From NCBI RefSeq assembly GCF_020080835.1, contig NC_058158.1:25872305-25936304 (forward strand): a DNA stretch of 64,000 bases. Direction: 5' to 3'. The notes below the pieces were generated by a model. The model saw nothing but the letters and a program-made list of their open reading frames with translations, did not search any database and had not been told where the DNA came from. This DNA comes from Cotesia glomerata. Its lineage: Eukaryota; Arthropoda; Insecta; Hymenoptera; Braconidae. Within the stretch, counting starts at the first letter, position 1, and every line of letters starts with the position of its first letter. Shown here in pieces: positions 10,283 to 20,952 of the stretch. A program made the translations under genes and the position numbers.

Positions 10283-10840
10283 GATATATATTTTTCAAAT
10301 TCACCACGTGACAACGTATTCGACTCCTAGAATCCAGCCTTTAATTTAATTTGTTGTCAACTCATTTTTAATTTTTAATTTTTAATCGTTTTATTTGAAA
10401 ATTATTGATAATGTGATGATAATACTGAAATCAGCAGTCGCTTAAATTTTTTTTTTTTTTTTTTTTTTTTCATTAATTAAATTAGAACAAAAAAAATATT
10501 TCCAAAAATTGCACTTATAGTTTTTCAAAAAAATTTTCTGCATGTAAAATTTTTCTTTTAATTTCCAAAAAGTGCATTTATCGTTTTTCGAAAAGATCTA
10601 ATTTTATTTTAATTTTTTTGTTATAATTCTTTAAATGATTAAAATTGTCAGATGTCTGCTAATTTCATTTTCATACATGATGAACTATTTTTTTTATGAA
10701 TAATATATGTATAAAAATTAATAAATGTTATGCTAAATAATAAAATTCTAATATTTCAAGAGAAAAAAAAACTTCATGATAGCCTCACCTATTAGAAAAA
10801 ATTATAAATACTTTCCGTAAGTAGTAATATATGTAATATT
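10283..10840. other. AT-rich spacer with a T23 run
   Basis: Contains a long thymine run at about 10449-10471 and otherwise AT-rich unique sequence. No gene or repeat family recognised. Confidence 0.3.
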
Positions 10841-13346
10841 AGGGTGCTTCATTTGAGACGACTATTTTTTTTTTCTCACTCCATTGACGAAATATTGTTC
10901 TGAACATAGAAAAAAAAATTCTCACCAAGGGATAGTTCTTAATTTCAATTTTAAGTACTCGCTGGATAAATTTAAAGTTTTCCCCTATAATTAACCCGTT
11001 AAAATAATTTTTTTTTTGCTTAAATTATCTATAGCATAGCGACATTTCATGATATTCATTTGACCATGGGCAGAAGTTGTAGAGGAATTCTTCCTCTTTA
11101 AAAGCTCTGACAGCTTATTTCCAATTTATGAGTTACTTCGCCAGTAAAAAATTGTGCATTCGATTTTTGCTCAAAAGTCGTGGTTTTTTTATTTTTTCTC
11201 CTAAACTATTGATCTGACACCTAAATTGGAAAGACCTTTTTTGTAAAGAATTCAATTTTCTATAAGATAGATTGATAGCTGAACCCTTTCAATAAATTGC
11301 CTCTGAGATAAATTTCATTAATTACAAGAAAACAATAAATGACACTATTTTATCGTAATTTTTATACTTTTTAATAAAACAACAGTTGATAAAAAAAATT
11401 ATAACATTGTATATTTTTATAATCAAATATTATGATATCGTTATAATGCCTAAATTTTTAAAATTTTTAATTGTCTGACAAATATTCTAATAAATATAGT
11501 TGTTACATAGAATATATCCAAAATATATGATCATACATAACTCCGGCACACAAAAAAAAGTGGTATGTACTTTGGATTGCACCTACCTATCGAAATGAAT
11601 ATTGACCCACTGAATCCGAATTTCAAGTCCGTTTGACCCGGTAACCCTCCAATTTTGAGCATAATGCAAAAAACCCCAAAAAAATGCATAAAACTGCAGT
11701 CACAGCGATGAAAAAATTCTTGTGGACCCGGATCAAGTATGATTTTTATGTATTCCAATTTAATGAAACTAAATCTGAACGTTAATTAGCCTGCTGAACC
11801 GACCAAATTTGAAATAAAAAACGAAAAACCCAAAAAAATTGCAATAAATCATGAAAAATTGAAGTTATAGAGATAAAAATTTTTTTGGACTCAGATTGAG
11901 TATGATTTTCATGTATTTTGTTCCACTGAATTTGAATCTGAAGTTTTCTTGCCCCGTTAACGTTTTAAAATTAAAAAAAATCTCAATAAACCAAAAAAAT
12001 CGGGAAAATCGCAGCTATAAATATGAGAAAAAATCTATAAAACATGATTAAATATTTTTTTTGTGTTTTTTTACGCATAAAATATAAATTAAGATTCTGA
12101 AAATATAAAAAATTTTAATATCTATAAAAAATGACGTATAACTAGAATAAAGAGAACGATTTTCTCGAATTTCAAACTGTTCTTCATTGAAATCGAACTC
12201 TTTTGTTCTCAAACGATCTACGCCGTAAATTTTTCTTCCGTTTGTTATTCTCTTTTTTATTTCTTTCTTTGAAATATACAAGAATAGTATTTAATCGTGT
12301 TTTACAGGTTTTTTTTTTCAAATTTGTAACTGCAATTTTCCCAATTTTTTTGGTTTTTTGAGATTTTTTTAATTTTTAAACGTTAACGGGGCACTGGGCT
12401 AATTAACGTTCAGATTTAGATTCAGTAAATTAAAATACAAAAGAATTATACTTGATCCGGGTCCACAAGAGTTTTTTCATCGCCGTGACTGCAGTTTTAT
12501 GCATTTTTTTGGGGTTTTTTGCATTATGCTCAAAATTGGAGGGTTACCGGGTCAAACGGACTTGAAATTCGGATTCAATGGGTCAATATTCATTTCGATA
12601 GGTAGGTGTAATCCAAAGTACATACCACTTTTTTTTGTGTGCCGGAATTATGTATGATCATATATTTTGGATATATTCTATGTAACAACTATATTTATTA
12701 GAATATTTGTCAGACAATTAAAAATTTTAAAAATTTAGGCATTATAACGATATCACAATATTTGATTATAAAAATATACAATGTTATAATTTTTTTTATC
12801 AATTGTTGTTTTATTAAAAAGTATAAAAATTACGATAAAATAGTGTCATTTATTGTTTTCTTGTAATTAATGAAATTTATCTCAGAGGAAATTTATTGAA
12901 AGGGTTCAGCTATCAATCTATCTTATAGAAAATTGAATTCTTTACAAAAAAGGTCCTTTGTAATTTAGGTATCAGATCAATAGTTTAGGAGAAAAAATCA
13001 AAAAACCACGACTTTTGAGCAAAAATCGAATGTACAATTTTTTTACTGGCGAGGTAACTCATAAATTGGAAATAAGCTGTCAGAGCTTTTAAAGAGGAAG
13101 GATTCCTCTACAACTTCTGCCCATGGTCAAATGAATATCATGAAATGTCGCTATGCTATAGATAATTTAAGCAAAAAAAATTATTTCAACGGGTTAATTA
13201 TATGGGAAAACTTTAAATTCATCCAGCGAGTACTTAAAATTGAAATTAAGAACTATCCCTTGGTGAGAATTTTTTTTTCTATGTTCAGAACAATATTTCG
13301 TCAATGGAGTGAGAAAAAAAAATAGTCGTCTCAAATGAAGCACCCT
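10841..13346. mobile_element. 2.5-kb foldback element with AGGGTGCTTCATTTG termini
   Basis: The left end AGGGTGCTTCATTTGAGACG is repeated in reverse complement at the right end, and the arms remain complementary for about 700 bases with few mismatches (10841-11542 against 12646-13346). TTA/TAA borders suggest a TA-containing target duplication. The centre is a second element (11543-12645) whose arms continue the palindrome, so the structure could extrude as a giant hairpin. Frames in the arms are mirror images of each other and not genes. Confidence 0.8.
11543..12645. mobile_element. Non-autonomous CCGGCACAC-terminus element, nested at the palindrome centre
   Basis: Begins CCGGCACACAAAAAAAAGTG and ends with the reverse complement (CTTTTTTTTGTGTGCCGG). 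The subterminal sequence (CCTACCTATCG, CTGAATCCGAATTTCAAGTC, GTTTGACCC, then ...CATGTATT) matches the left inverted repeat of the transposase-bearing element at 42846-45622. It therefore looks like a non-autonomous derivative of that family. No coding capacity; the centre is AT-rich. Confidence 0.75.
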
Positions 13347-13582
13347 AATGTAATATAGTACTTAAAATAATATAGGGACCCTACAACCCCACTACTTACT
13401 CCATCCGAACATGTGCTAAAAATTAACAATAAGAATAAAATTATTATATTTTTTGCTAAATTTAATCCGTTTTGGATTTTTCTAATAAAATTTTAATGAA
13501 ATAAAAAATAATTGCATTGGTATTTACTTATAATAATAAGGTTTTTTTCTTTATTATTTTCCTGGTAATTTTAATATATATA
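13347..13582. other. AT-rich spacer between two large elements
   Basis: Unique AT-rich sequence; no gene or repeat family recognised. Confidence 0.3.
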
Positions 13583-15404
13583 TTAGACTGGGCCAAAAAA
13601 ATTAACTATTTTTTTTTTTTTTTTGTATATCGAAAATATTATTTGGGATGACAAAAAAAAAATGTTGTGAGAATTTGAGCCCTTAATATTTATATTAAGA
13701 GGTCTATCATCGCAACTTTTAATTTTTTTTTCCGGAACGGGTTTTTGTCTCATAACTCCTAAACCATCGAGGTAAATGAAATAAACTTAGATGTTTTTTG
13801 AAGCAAATTTAATTGTCTACAAAAAAAGACTGATTGAAATTTTTCGTCAGATGAACCGTTTTCTTATAAACACGCCTTGAAAATTGATAAGATTTCAGAA
13901 TTTTATTGTTTAACTTTGGAATTTTGTAATTCACTTAAAAATTAGTATCCGGAAAAAATTCAATAGAGATTCTTGAAGGGAATTTAATTTCCTACAAAAA
14001 ATGTCTCTTAACATTTTTAGCTAAATTCACTCCTTTGAAAGTTATTCAAAGTTAAAGTTGATGTCAAAATAAAATTCTGGTTTTTTTCGCTGTAAATTTA
14101 ATTTTTTTGAGCCCATTGAAAATTTTGATCTTTTATAGATAATAATTTTTATTTTATCAACAGAATTATGAAAAATTTGAAAAAATCATAATATATTTTT
14201 ATTTATTGGCATTGAAAAGCTATTTTCTGCAGAAAATTGCATTTTCACTGTGTTTTGATAGTTTAAAAAATAACAATCATGTTGTTTTCTCATTGAAAAT
14301 TATTTACTTTTTATTTAATACAAATTTATCTACGAGAATCCGCTTTGATTAACAACCTCCCTTACTCCCCTTGTTTCATTTTTCGACATCAATCCACAGT
14401 ACTACATCTCATGAGATTACTCTCTCATTTTCTCAATAATTGCGTCGCTTAATACAAAGCCAACCGATTGAACATAACCTCAAAACAATATTATTAATTA
14501 TTAGTATCGTATTATATAGCGCCACGATGTTTTTATTCATCTATCACCATTTCTAAAAAAAAGACCCCTAGTTCGACCTTCACTTTCGGTATTTCTTACA
14601 TTCCATTGTTCTACAAATAGAGAGGTTATGTTTTTTAGATAACTGTAGCATCTTTCTTCATTGTTAATTGTGGATCGAGCGTCGCTTTTAATCTCAGTAT
14701 TCGTGTTGTGAGTTGTGTGTCTAATTTCTAGTGTTGTTACAATTTTTATTACAACCTGACTCTCTTTATTTGTTGTGATTTTTGATTACGTAAATATAAT
14801 TGAATAATATCAAAGAACTGTATCAATATGACAACCGAAAAAATTAATTTGATTGGTGTTCCAATAGCTAAAATTAATGGTCGTAAACTTCCCACTATAA
14901 AAGAAGTTTTATTATTATTTTTTTATCATCACAAAGTTCTTCATCTAAAAGTCAATGAAAGTGCAAAAAAAACTGCAAATATAGTTCAAGATTGTTGGAA
15001 AAATTTACAAATTTTAACCTCCGGGCTTCGAAATACGATTAACAAAATACTTGAGTTTTTCAAAAAATGGCAATTATTGCAGTGCAATAAGAAAAGAATA
15101 AAATCACAAGCTCAAAAACAAAAAGAAGTGAGTTTTGAACAAAAAATTCAACAGTTATTTAATATCGCTGGAAAAAAACGGTCTAAGAAGTTTGAATGGA
15201 GAGATCAACAACTTTTCGGCTCAGAAACTATTGAATCAACCAGAAATTTCTGATAACTCCAGTTCACCAGAAACTTCGAGAAAATATGTTGAAATTATGG
15301 AAACCGATGAGATAGGTAGATATTTGGTATTTACAATAATACTTGATTTAATAAAATTAATAACTGAAAAAATAATTGCAATTTATTCTGTTCCCGTAAC
15401 CGTA

Positions 15405-15581
15405 TACAGAAAAAAAAATTCTTGACTAGAAGGTAAATTATCTTGGCTCAAGAAAATATTAAGGAAGATTAAAAATTTCTTTAATGAAGTCAAAGTTTCT
15501 TGACCCCAGAAAATTTATTTTGCTCCAAAATAACTTTTGTCTTCCTTAAAATTTTCTTGGTGCAAGAAGTTTTTTTCTGTG
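15405..15581. mobile_element. MITE in intron 1 of the transposase gene (177 bp)
   Basis: TACAGAAAAAAAAATTCTTG at the left and CAAGAAGTTTTTTTCTGTG at the right, bordered by TA at 15403-15404 and 15582-15583. It makes up nearly half of the 367-bp intron 15316-15682. The interior is rich in TTCTTG/CAAGAA mirror words. A CTTGATTCAAG-rich tract at 45626-45710 is similar in style. Confidence 0.65.
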
Positions 15582-16709
15582 TAATTTTATGCTCAGCATA
15601 ACTAATTGATAACTAAATATTATGTAATCTTGTTATACTTTGATCACATTTTTCTTGTAAATAATATCAAAATACTTTTCAGAAATAGATTTGGTTAATG
15701 ATAATAATAATAATGAAATTACACCTAGTCAAGAGTTACTAACATCGTCGCAGTCAACTATCAGTCAAATTTCAAATGTTTCCGATTTTGAAACAGAATT
15801 GTTGTCTGAAACAAATACCAAAAATAAACATTATCACTCCAAATTTAGCAGCTGCGCTTGATCGTGCAAATGTTAGCAACAGAAATGCTACATATATTTT
15901 GGCAGCTACCTTACAGAGCGTTGGAATAGATCTTCGGAATGTTAATTTAAGCTATAAAACTATCCAACGAAATCGTATACTTCTTCGAAAAGAAATAGCT
16001 GAAGGGTTAAAAAAAGACTTAAAGTTCAATGATAATTACGTAGTTCATTGGGATGGTAAATTGTTAAGCGATATTGTTGGCGCAGATGTTGTAGATAGAC
16101 TCCCAATTCTTCTGACATCGTCTGGCGCTGAACAATTATTAGGCATTCCAAAAATTGGAGCAGGAACTGGAATTGAGCAAGCTTCAGCAGTAAACTCAAC
16201 TTTGAAGCATTGGGGTGTCAGTGATTATGTCAAAGCGGTGTGCTTTTGATACTGCATATACAAATACAGGTAAATCAATACTATTAACAAAGTATTTAGA
16301 ATTGAGAGATTTTATTTTTCATGTTTGTTTTTAATTCATTAATGATTCTATTATTAAATAGGCATTCATCGTGGCGCTGGCGTAGAACTAGAGAATCTTT
16401 TAGGGCGAAAGCTCATTTGGTTGCCATGTCGTCATCACGTCATTGAACTACTCATTAAAGGTGTTTTTGAAGTATACTGGCCAACGCAAAATGGCCCAAA
16501 TGTTTCAACTTTTGGTAGATTCAAAAATAATTGGAACAAGATAGATAAATCAAAATACAGTGCAGGAATTAATGATCCTATTGTTGCTAAAGTACTATCA
16601 GAGAAAAAAGACGAAACATTGGATTTTATTGAAAGTTATTCGCTGGTATGTTTTAGTTACATAATATCATTCACAAAAGCACTCAAAAACAACTTTCTTT
16701 TTCACTATA

Positions 16710-16994
16710 CACTGAGAGAAAAAATTTTTTTTTAAGAAAATGCAAATAATTGAAAGAAGTTTTCTACATTTGGAAAAAAACAATTCTGAATGAAAATTCT
16801 CAAGTTATCTATCTAAAATTGTATTTTTGTTTTTTTATTTTTTTAATCAGTTAAACTATTTTCCAACAAAAAAGTTACTGTGCGAAAAATTTTGATTTCT
16901 TCTGCAAAGAAATGAAATTGTTGAAAATTTCCAACATATCAATGTCTTGTCACTAGAATGCCCCATATTTTTCAAAAGAAATTTTTCCTTTCGG
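16710..16994. mobile_element. MITE in intron 3 of the transposase gene (~285 bp)
   Basis: The left end CACTGAGAGAAAAAATTT is the same as at 8901. The right end (AAATTTTTCCTTTCGG then TA) is a weak mirror. TA at 16708-16709 and 16995-16996. It sits just after the donor at 16646 and lengthens intron 16646-17261. Confidence 0.45.
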
Positions 16995-18177
16995 TAAATT
17001 TAAAAAAAATTGTGTAATGGAAAAATTTAAACCTTAAATTAATAGTAATTTCCTGGTGTCGATCGAATACAATTCATTTTAAACATAGACAAAAATATAC
17101 GTGATTATCTTTAACTCGTAATTTATGTTAAATTAAAATTGATCGAATTTTGTACTTTGTTTTAATTGAAATCTTGTTCTTTTAGTATTCAAAAACGATT
17201 TTTAATTATTAATTCTAGATTAAGAAAATCAGTTTTTTTCATTCGTACTCATTTGTTGCAGAAATATCTTCCGAGGAATGATTACCGAGAATTTTTAGAG
17301 TTATCGTCAATTTTTTTAGGAGTTATTCCAAAAGATAATTTCACCTTTAAACATCCAGGAGCGATGAGTCATGCTCGTTGGATGTCGAAGGTAATTTATT
17401 GCCTGAAAATATATATTTTTAGGGGAGAATTTAAGCTGACCCCTCATGAATTAACTAGTATTCGCCAAGTATGTATTTTCATAATTGTCATTTATATAAA
17501 AGCTTGGTTCACTTCACCTTCTGCTATCTTAGCTGCAAATAATGACTTAATTTTGATGCAACAATTGATACTCTATGATAAAATTAATTCATCTGTATCA
17601 AAAGGAGCTTTAAAAAAAATGAGCGATCATTTGTGGTATTTAAGTGACAAATTAGCCATAATTTCTCTATTTGACGATGCTGTAGATCCGGAAGTAAAGA
17701 AAAAAATGGTAAAAAATTTGAAAAATCGGAACCCTATAAAAACTAAAGCCAGAAAATATGAATTTGACTACAAAAACTTACATGAATTTTTACACAAAGA
17801 TGTAAGTGACTTCATTTCAACAGAATCGTTAACAATTTTAAAAGACTTTGACTTGCCACATGAATTTTTAAGTGAAGAAGTTTGGCTGTTGTCAATGATG
17901 TCGCGGAACGTGGTGTAGCGCTAATTGAAGATTACAATCAATGCCTTACTAAAGACGAAGAACAGCTCCAATATTTATTACTAGTTATTAGTGAGTATCG
18001 GAAAAAATTCCCTAATTGCAATAAAAGTACGTTAATTGAATGATTATTCCGTCTTTTTAATTGTTAAATATAATTATAGATGTACTAAAGTTTTATATTG
18101 TTTTCCTTATAGAATATAAATGATTAAAATACATACAATGATATTTTTTGTGCTATAAAATTTTTTTATGAATGATA

Positions 18178-18338
18178 CAGTCGATGCTCTCTGTATTGGA
18201 CCTCTCTGTATTTTAACCGCTCTCTGTGTTTGACCACATTTTTCCTCTGTATTTGACGAATTTACACAGCTCTTATGGACGAGTCAAGTACAGAGAATGG
18301 TCCTGGACGGGCGAATCAAATACAGAGAGCGTTGACTG
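18178..18338. mobile_element. 161-bp MITE, CAGTC / GACTG ends, TA duplication
   Basis: CAGTCGATGCTCTCTGTATT at the left mirrors AATACAGAGAGCGTTGACTG at the right with two or three mismatches; TA at 18176-18177 and 18339-18340. The interior repeats CTCTGTATTTGA words in both orientations. It lies 3' of the transposase stop codon and before the right inverted repeat. Confidence 0.8.
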
Positions 18339-19266
18339 TAATTTGATTTTGTTTCTTATTGAATGTGTACTATATCATTGATGATTAATTTCTGCTAAGC
18401 ATTCGTATTAAGCGACGCAATTATTGAGAAAATGAGAGAGTAATCTCATGAGAAGTAGTACTGTGGATTGATGTCGAAAAATGAAACAAGGGGAGTAAGG
18501 GGAGGTTGTTAATCAAAGCGGATTCTCGTAGATAAATTTGTATTAAATAAAAAGTAAATAATTTTCAATGAGAAAACAACATGATTGTTATTTTTTAAAC
18601 TATCAAAACACAGTGAAAATGCAATTTTCTGCAGAAAATAGCTTTTCAATGCCAATAAATAAAAATATATTATGATTTTTTCAAATTTTTCATAATTCTG
18701 TTGATAAAATAAAAATTATTATCTATAAAAGATCAAAATTTTCAATGGGCTCAAAAATTAAATTTACAGCGAAAAAACCAGAATTTTATTTTGACATCAA
18801 CTTTAACTTTGAATAACTTTCAAAGGAGTGAATTTAGCTAAAAATGTTAAGAGACATTTTTGTAGGAAATTAAATTCCCTTCAAGAATCTCTATTGAATT
18901 TTTCCGGATAATAATTTTTAAGTGAATTACAAAATTCCAAAGTTAAACAATAAAATTCTGAAATCTTATCAATTTTCAAGGCGTGTTTATAAGAAAACGG
19001 TTCATCTGACGAAAAATTTCAATCAGTCTTTTTTTGTAGACAATTAAATTTGCTTCAAAAAACATCTAAGTTTATTTCATTTACCTCGATGGTTTAGGAG
19101 TTATGAGACAAAACCCGTTCTGGAAAAAAATTAAAAGTTGCGATGATAGACCTCTTAATATAAATATTAAGGGCTCAAATTCTCACAACATTTTTTTTTG
19201 TCATCCCAAATAATATTTTCGATATACAAAAAAAAAAAAAAAAAAATAGTTAATTTTTTGGCCCAG

Positions 19267-19270
<4 letters not shown>

Positions 19271-19348
<78 letters not shown>
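19271..19348. repeat. (TA)n microsatellite
   Basis: Uninterrupted TA dinucleotides directly adjoining the right terminus of the 5.7-kb transposon. The transposon's TA target may have been this tract, or the tract may have grown from the junction. Confidence 0.95.
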
Positions 19349-19352
<4 letters not shown>

Positions 19353-20191
19353 TTTTTGGCAATTAATTTATAGAAAGATAAAGTTGTTATTTGGAAAAAA
19401 TTTATCAGAACACATACTTTAAAAATGAATTTTATTTTGATGAATAAAATACGTATATACTCCGGTTGTATTCAAATTAACCGCGCTCTTTCAATAAATA
19501 ATCAAGTTTCACATGTAGCGCCTCTTATTACCGTGTGCAATGCGAGTGCTGCTTTAAGTTTACTTTAGATGTAGTCCGCATGAGTGAATGAAACTAACTA
19601 AAGTATATACAATACATTATATGCTCATGATATATTATTGTGTCGTTTATGTATATTCACAGATTCGGTAGAATCTGGCGCCAAGTTCCATTCAAATCCG
19701 TTGTAAACGGAGCGCCAGACTACCGACTATGTTTACTGTAAGCAGAACGGTTTTTTGAGGCTGCGAAATTTTATTTAATTCTACGGTACTTTTTTTACCC
19801 AATTTGTTTATCATAACAGTAATTCATAATTTATTTCACCGTATTAATTAATTATATTCACTTATAACAATTTATTTACTTGAAATTATTAAATTTTATC
19901 AGCACATACTATAGCTCGCTCACAAATTTCGATCCTGACTTTTTTTTGATGGAGAAAGGTCAGCGCCACAGACTAGATAAAATAAAAATGTGTAGTAATC
20001 CTCCTATAGATAAGCAACTGCAGTTAAAAAAAGTAATTCACAGCTTACATTTACGGCCGCCAGGGTGCACTGGAATTACATCTACATAAACTGTAGCTTC
20101 AAGGGGATAGTTTGCAGTAAAAAATGCAGTCAACACGAGATTTAAGTTGTTATCAATTGTAAATTTTCATTATAATTACAAAAAATACTAA
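19349..20191. other. Unique sequence, no gene seen
   Basis: Contains a short imperfect mirror (TCTGGCGCC near 19675 and GGAGCGCCAGA near 19715) but no supported gene. Small open frames here lack any family resemblance. Confidence 0.3.
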
Positions 20192-20706
20192 AATCCGAAC
20201 AAAAACAGTTTCACTGTAAAAAAGTCGCGCCAAGTCCACGTTCATAAGACTATTAGGAAAAAATTTTTTTCTTTACAAAACATACAAAATAAAATTAAAA
20301 TCCAAGTAACCGATATGATTGTTTATGATTTTCGGAAATTAAAAAAAATTTTATTGTAAATTTAAAAATAAAAAAAAAAATTTTAGAACGTACTTGGTGT
20401 GCGTCATTATGTATTTCAATTTTTTTAAAGTCCTAGTAAATAGATTTTACGAATTTCATTAAAAGTAAAATATTTTGCAACCACGCACACTAAATACGTT
20501 CTAAAATTTTTTTTTTAATTTTTAAATTTACAATAAAATTTTTTTTAATTTCCGAAAATCATAAACAATCATATCGGTTACTTGGATTTTTTAATTTTTT
20601 TATTTTGTATGTTTTTGTAAAGAAAAAAAAATTTTTTTTTTCCTAATAGTCTTATGAACGTGGACTTGGCGCGACTTTTTTACAGTGAAACTGTTTTTGT
20701 TCGGAT
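20192..20706. mobile_element. 515-bp near-perfect palindrome (foldback MITE)
   Basis: AATCCGAACAAAAACAGTTT at the left end is mirrored exactly at the right end, and the complementarity runs almost to the centre (for example GTCGCGCCAAGTCCACGTTC against its reverse complement near 20655). The centre, around 20445, is AT-rich. No coding capacity. Confidence 0.85.
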
Positions 20707-20757
20707 TATAATTACTTTCAGCCGATCACGTTACGAATAGTTTGCAACACATATATT

Positions 20758-20952
20758 GGCTGCGTTCAAGTTTACTAAGTTCTTAGCAGATTTGAGCATA
20801 TCTTGTAGCAACAACTTAAAATAACTATATTATTTTTTTTTTAAATCTATAATAAAACAATGCAAGGTATATTTATTTAAGTGTGTCTAAAATTAATTTT
20901 TTTGGTAGATAAAGTCAGCCCTGCTCAGAACTTAGTAAACCTGAACGCAGCC
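20758..20952. mobile_element. 195-bp MITE with GGCTGCGTTCA ends
   Basis: GGCTGCGTTCAAGTTTACTA at the left and the near-exact mirror TAGTAAACCTGAACGCAGCC at the right. The inverted repeats are about 32 bp (continuing through AGTTCT.AGCAG). The target duplication is not clear. It lies 50 bp from the 515-bp palindrome. Confidence 0.8.

Larger units (their letters stand above)
14828..18043 (+). pseudogene. Transposase-like gene (RNase H-fold type inferred), four exons, frameshifted
   Basis: Exons inferred: 14828-15315, 15683-16270, 16362-16645, 17262-18043. Junctions have GT/AG borders and keep phase (phases 1, 1, 0). The ATG at 14828 has A at -3. Family hallmarks in order: KKTANIVQDCWKN, TPNLAAALDRANVS, VVHWDGKLL, LPILLTSSGAEQLLGIPK, a DTAYTNTG-like Asp motif, LENLLGRKLIWLPCRHHV, NDYREFLELSSIFLG, HPGAMSHARWMSKVIYCLKI, DHLWYLSDKLA and a GVALIEDYN C-terminus. 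I recognise this as an uncharacterised family common in arthropod repeats; the D-x-x-x-x-N-T-G, CRHH and RW motifs recall hAT-type transposases, but that is inference. Broken by frame changes between 15135 and 15253, near 15821 (A5 run), near 16247 (T4 run) and near 17890. Confidence 0.75.
13583..19271 (+). mobile_element. 5.7-kb DNA transposon with ~870-bp terminal inverted repeats
   Basis: The ends TTAGACTGGGCCAAAAAAAT and its reverse complement lie at 13583 and 19271. The inverted repeats run roughly 13583-14456 and 18403-19271 with only scattered differences. Between them is a four-exon transposase-like gene (14828-18043, plus strand). Borders TTA...TAA fit insertion at a TA-containing site. 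The right end lies directly against a long TA microsatellite. Three small MITEs are nested inside (15405-15581, 16710-16994, 18178-18338). Confidence 0.85.

Noticed and set aside
12048..12281. Lys/Ile-rich frame in the centre of the large palindrome
   Set aside because: Composition-driven, no domain, lies in a non-autonomous element.
19198..19422. Frame rich in Ile-Tyr
   Set aside because: Translation of the (TA)n microsatellite.
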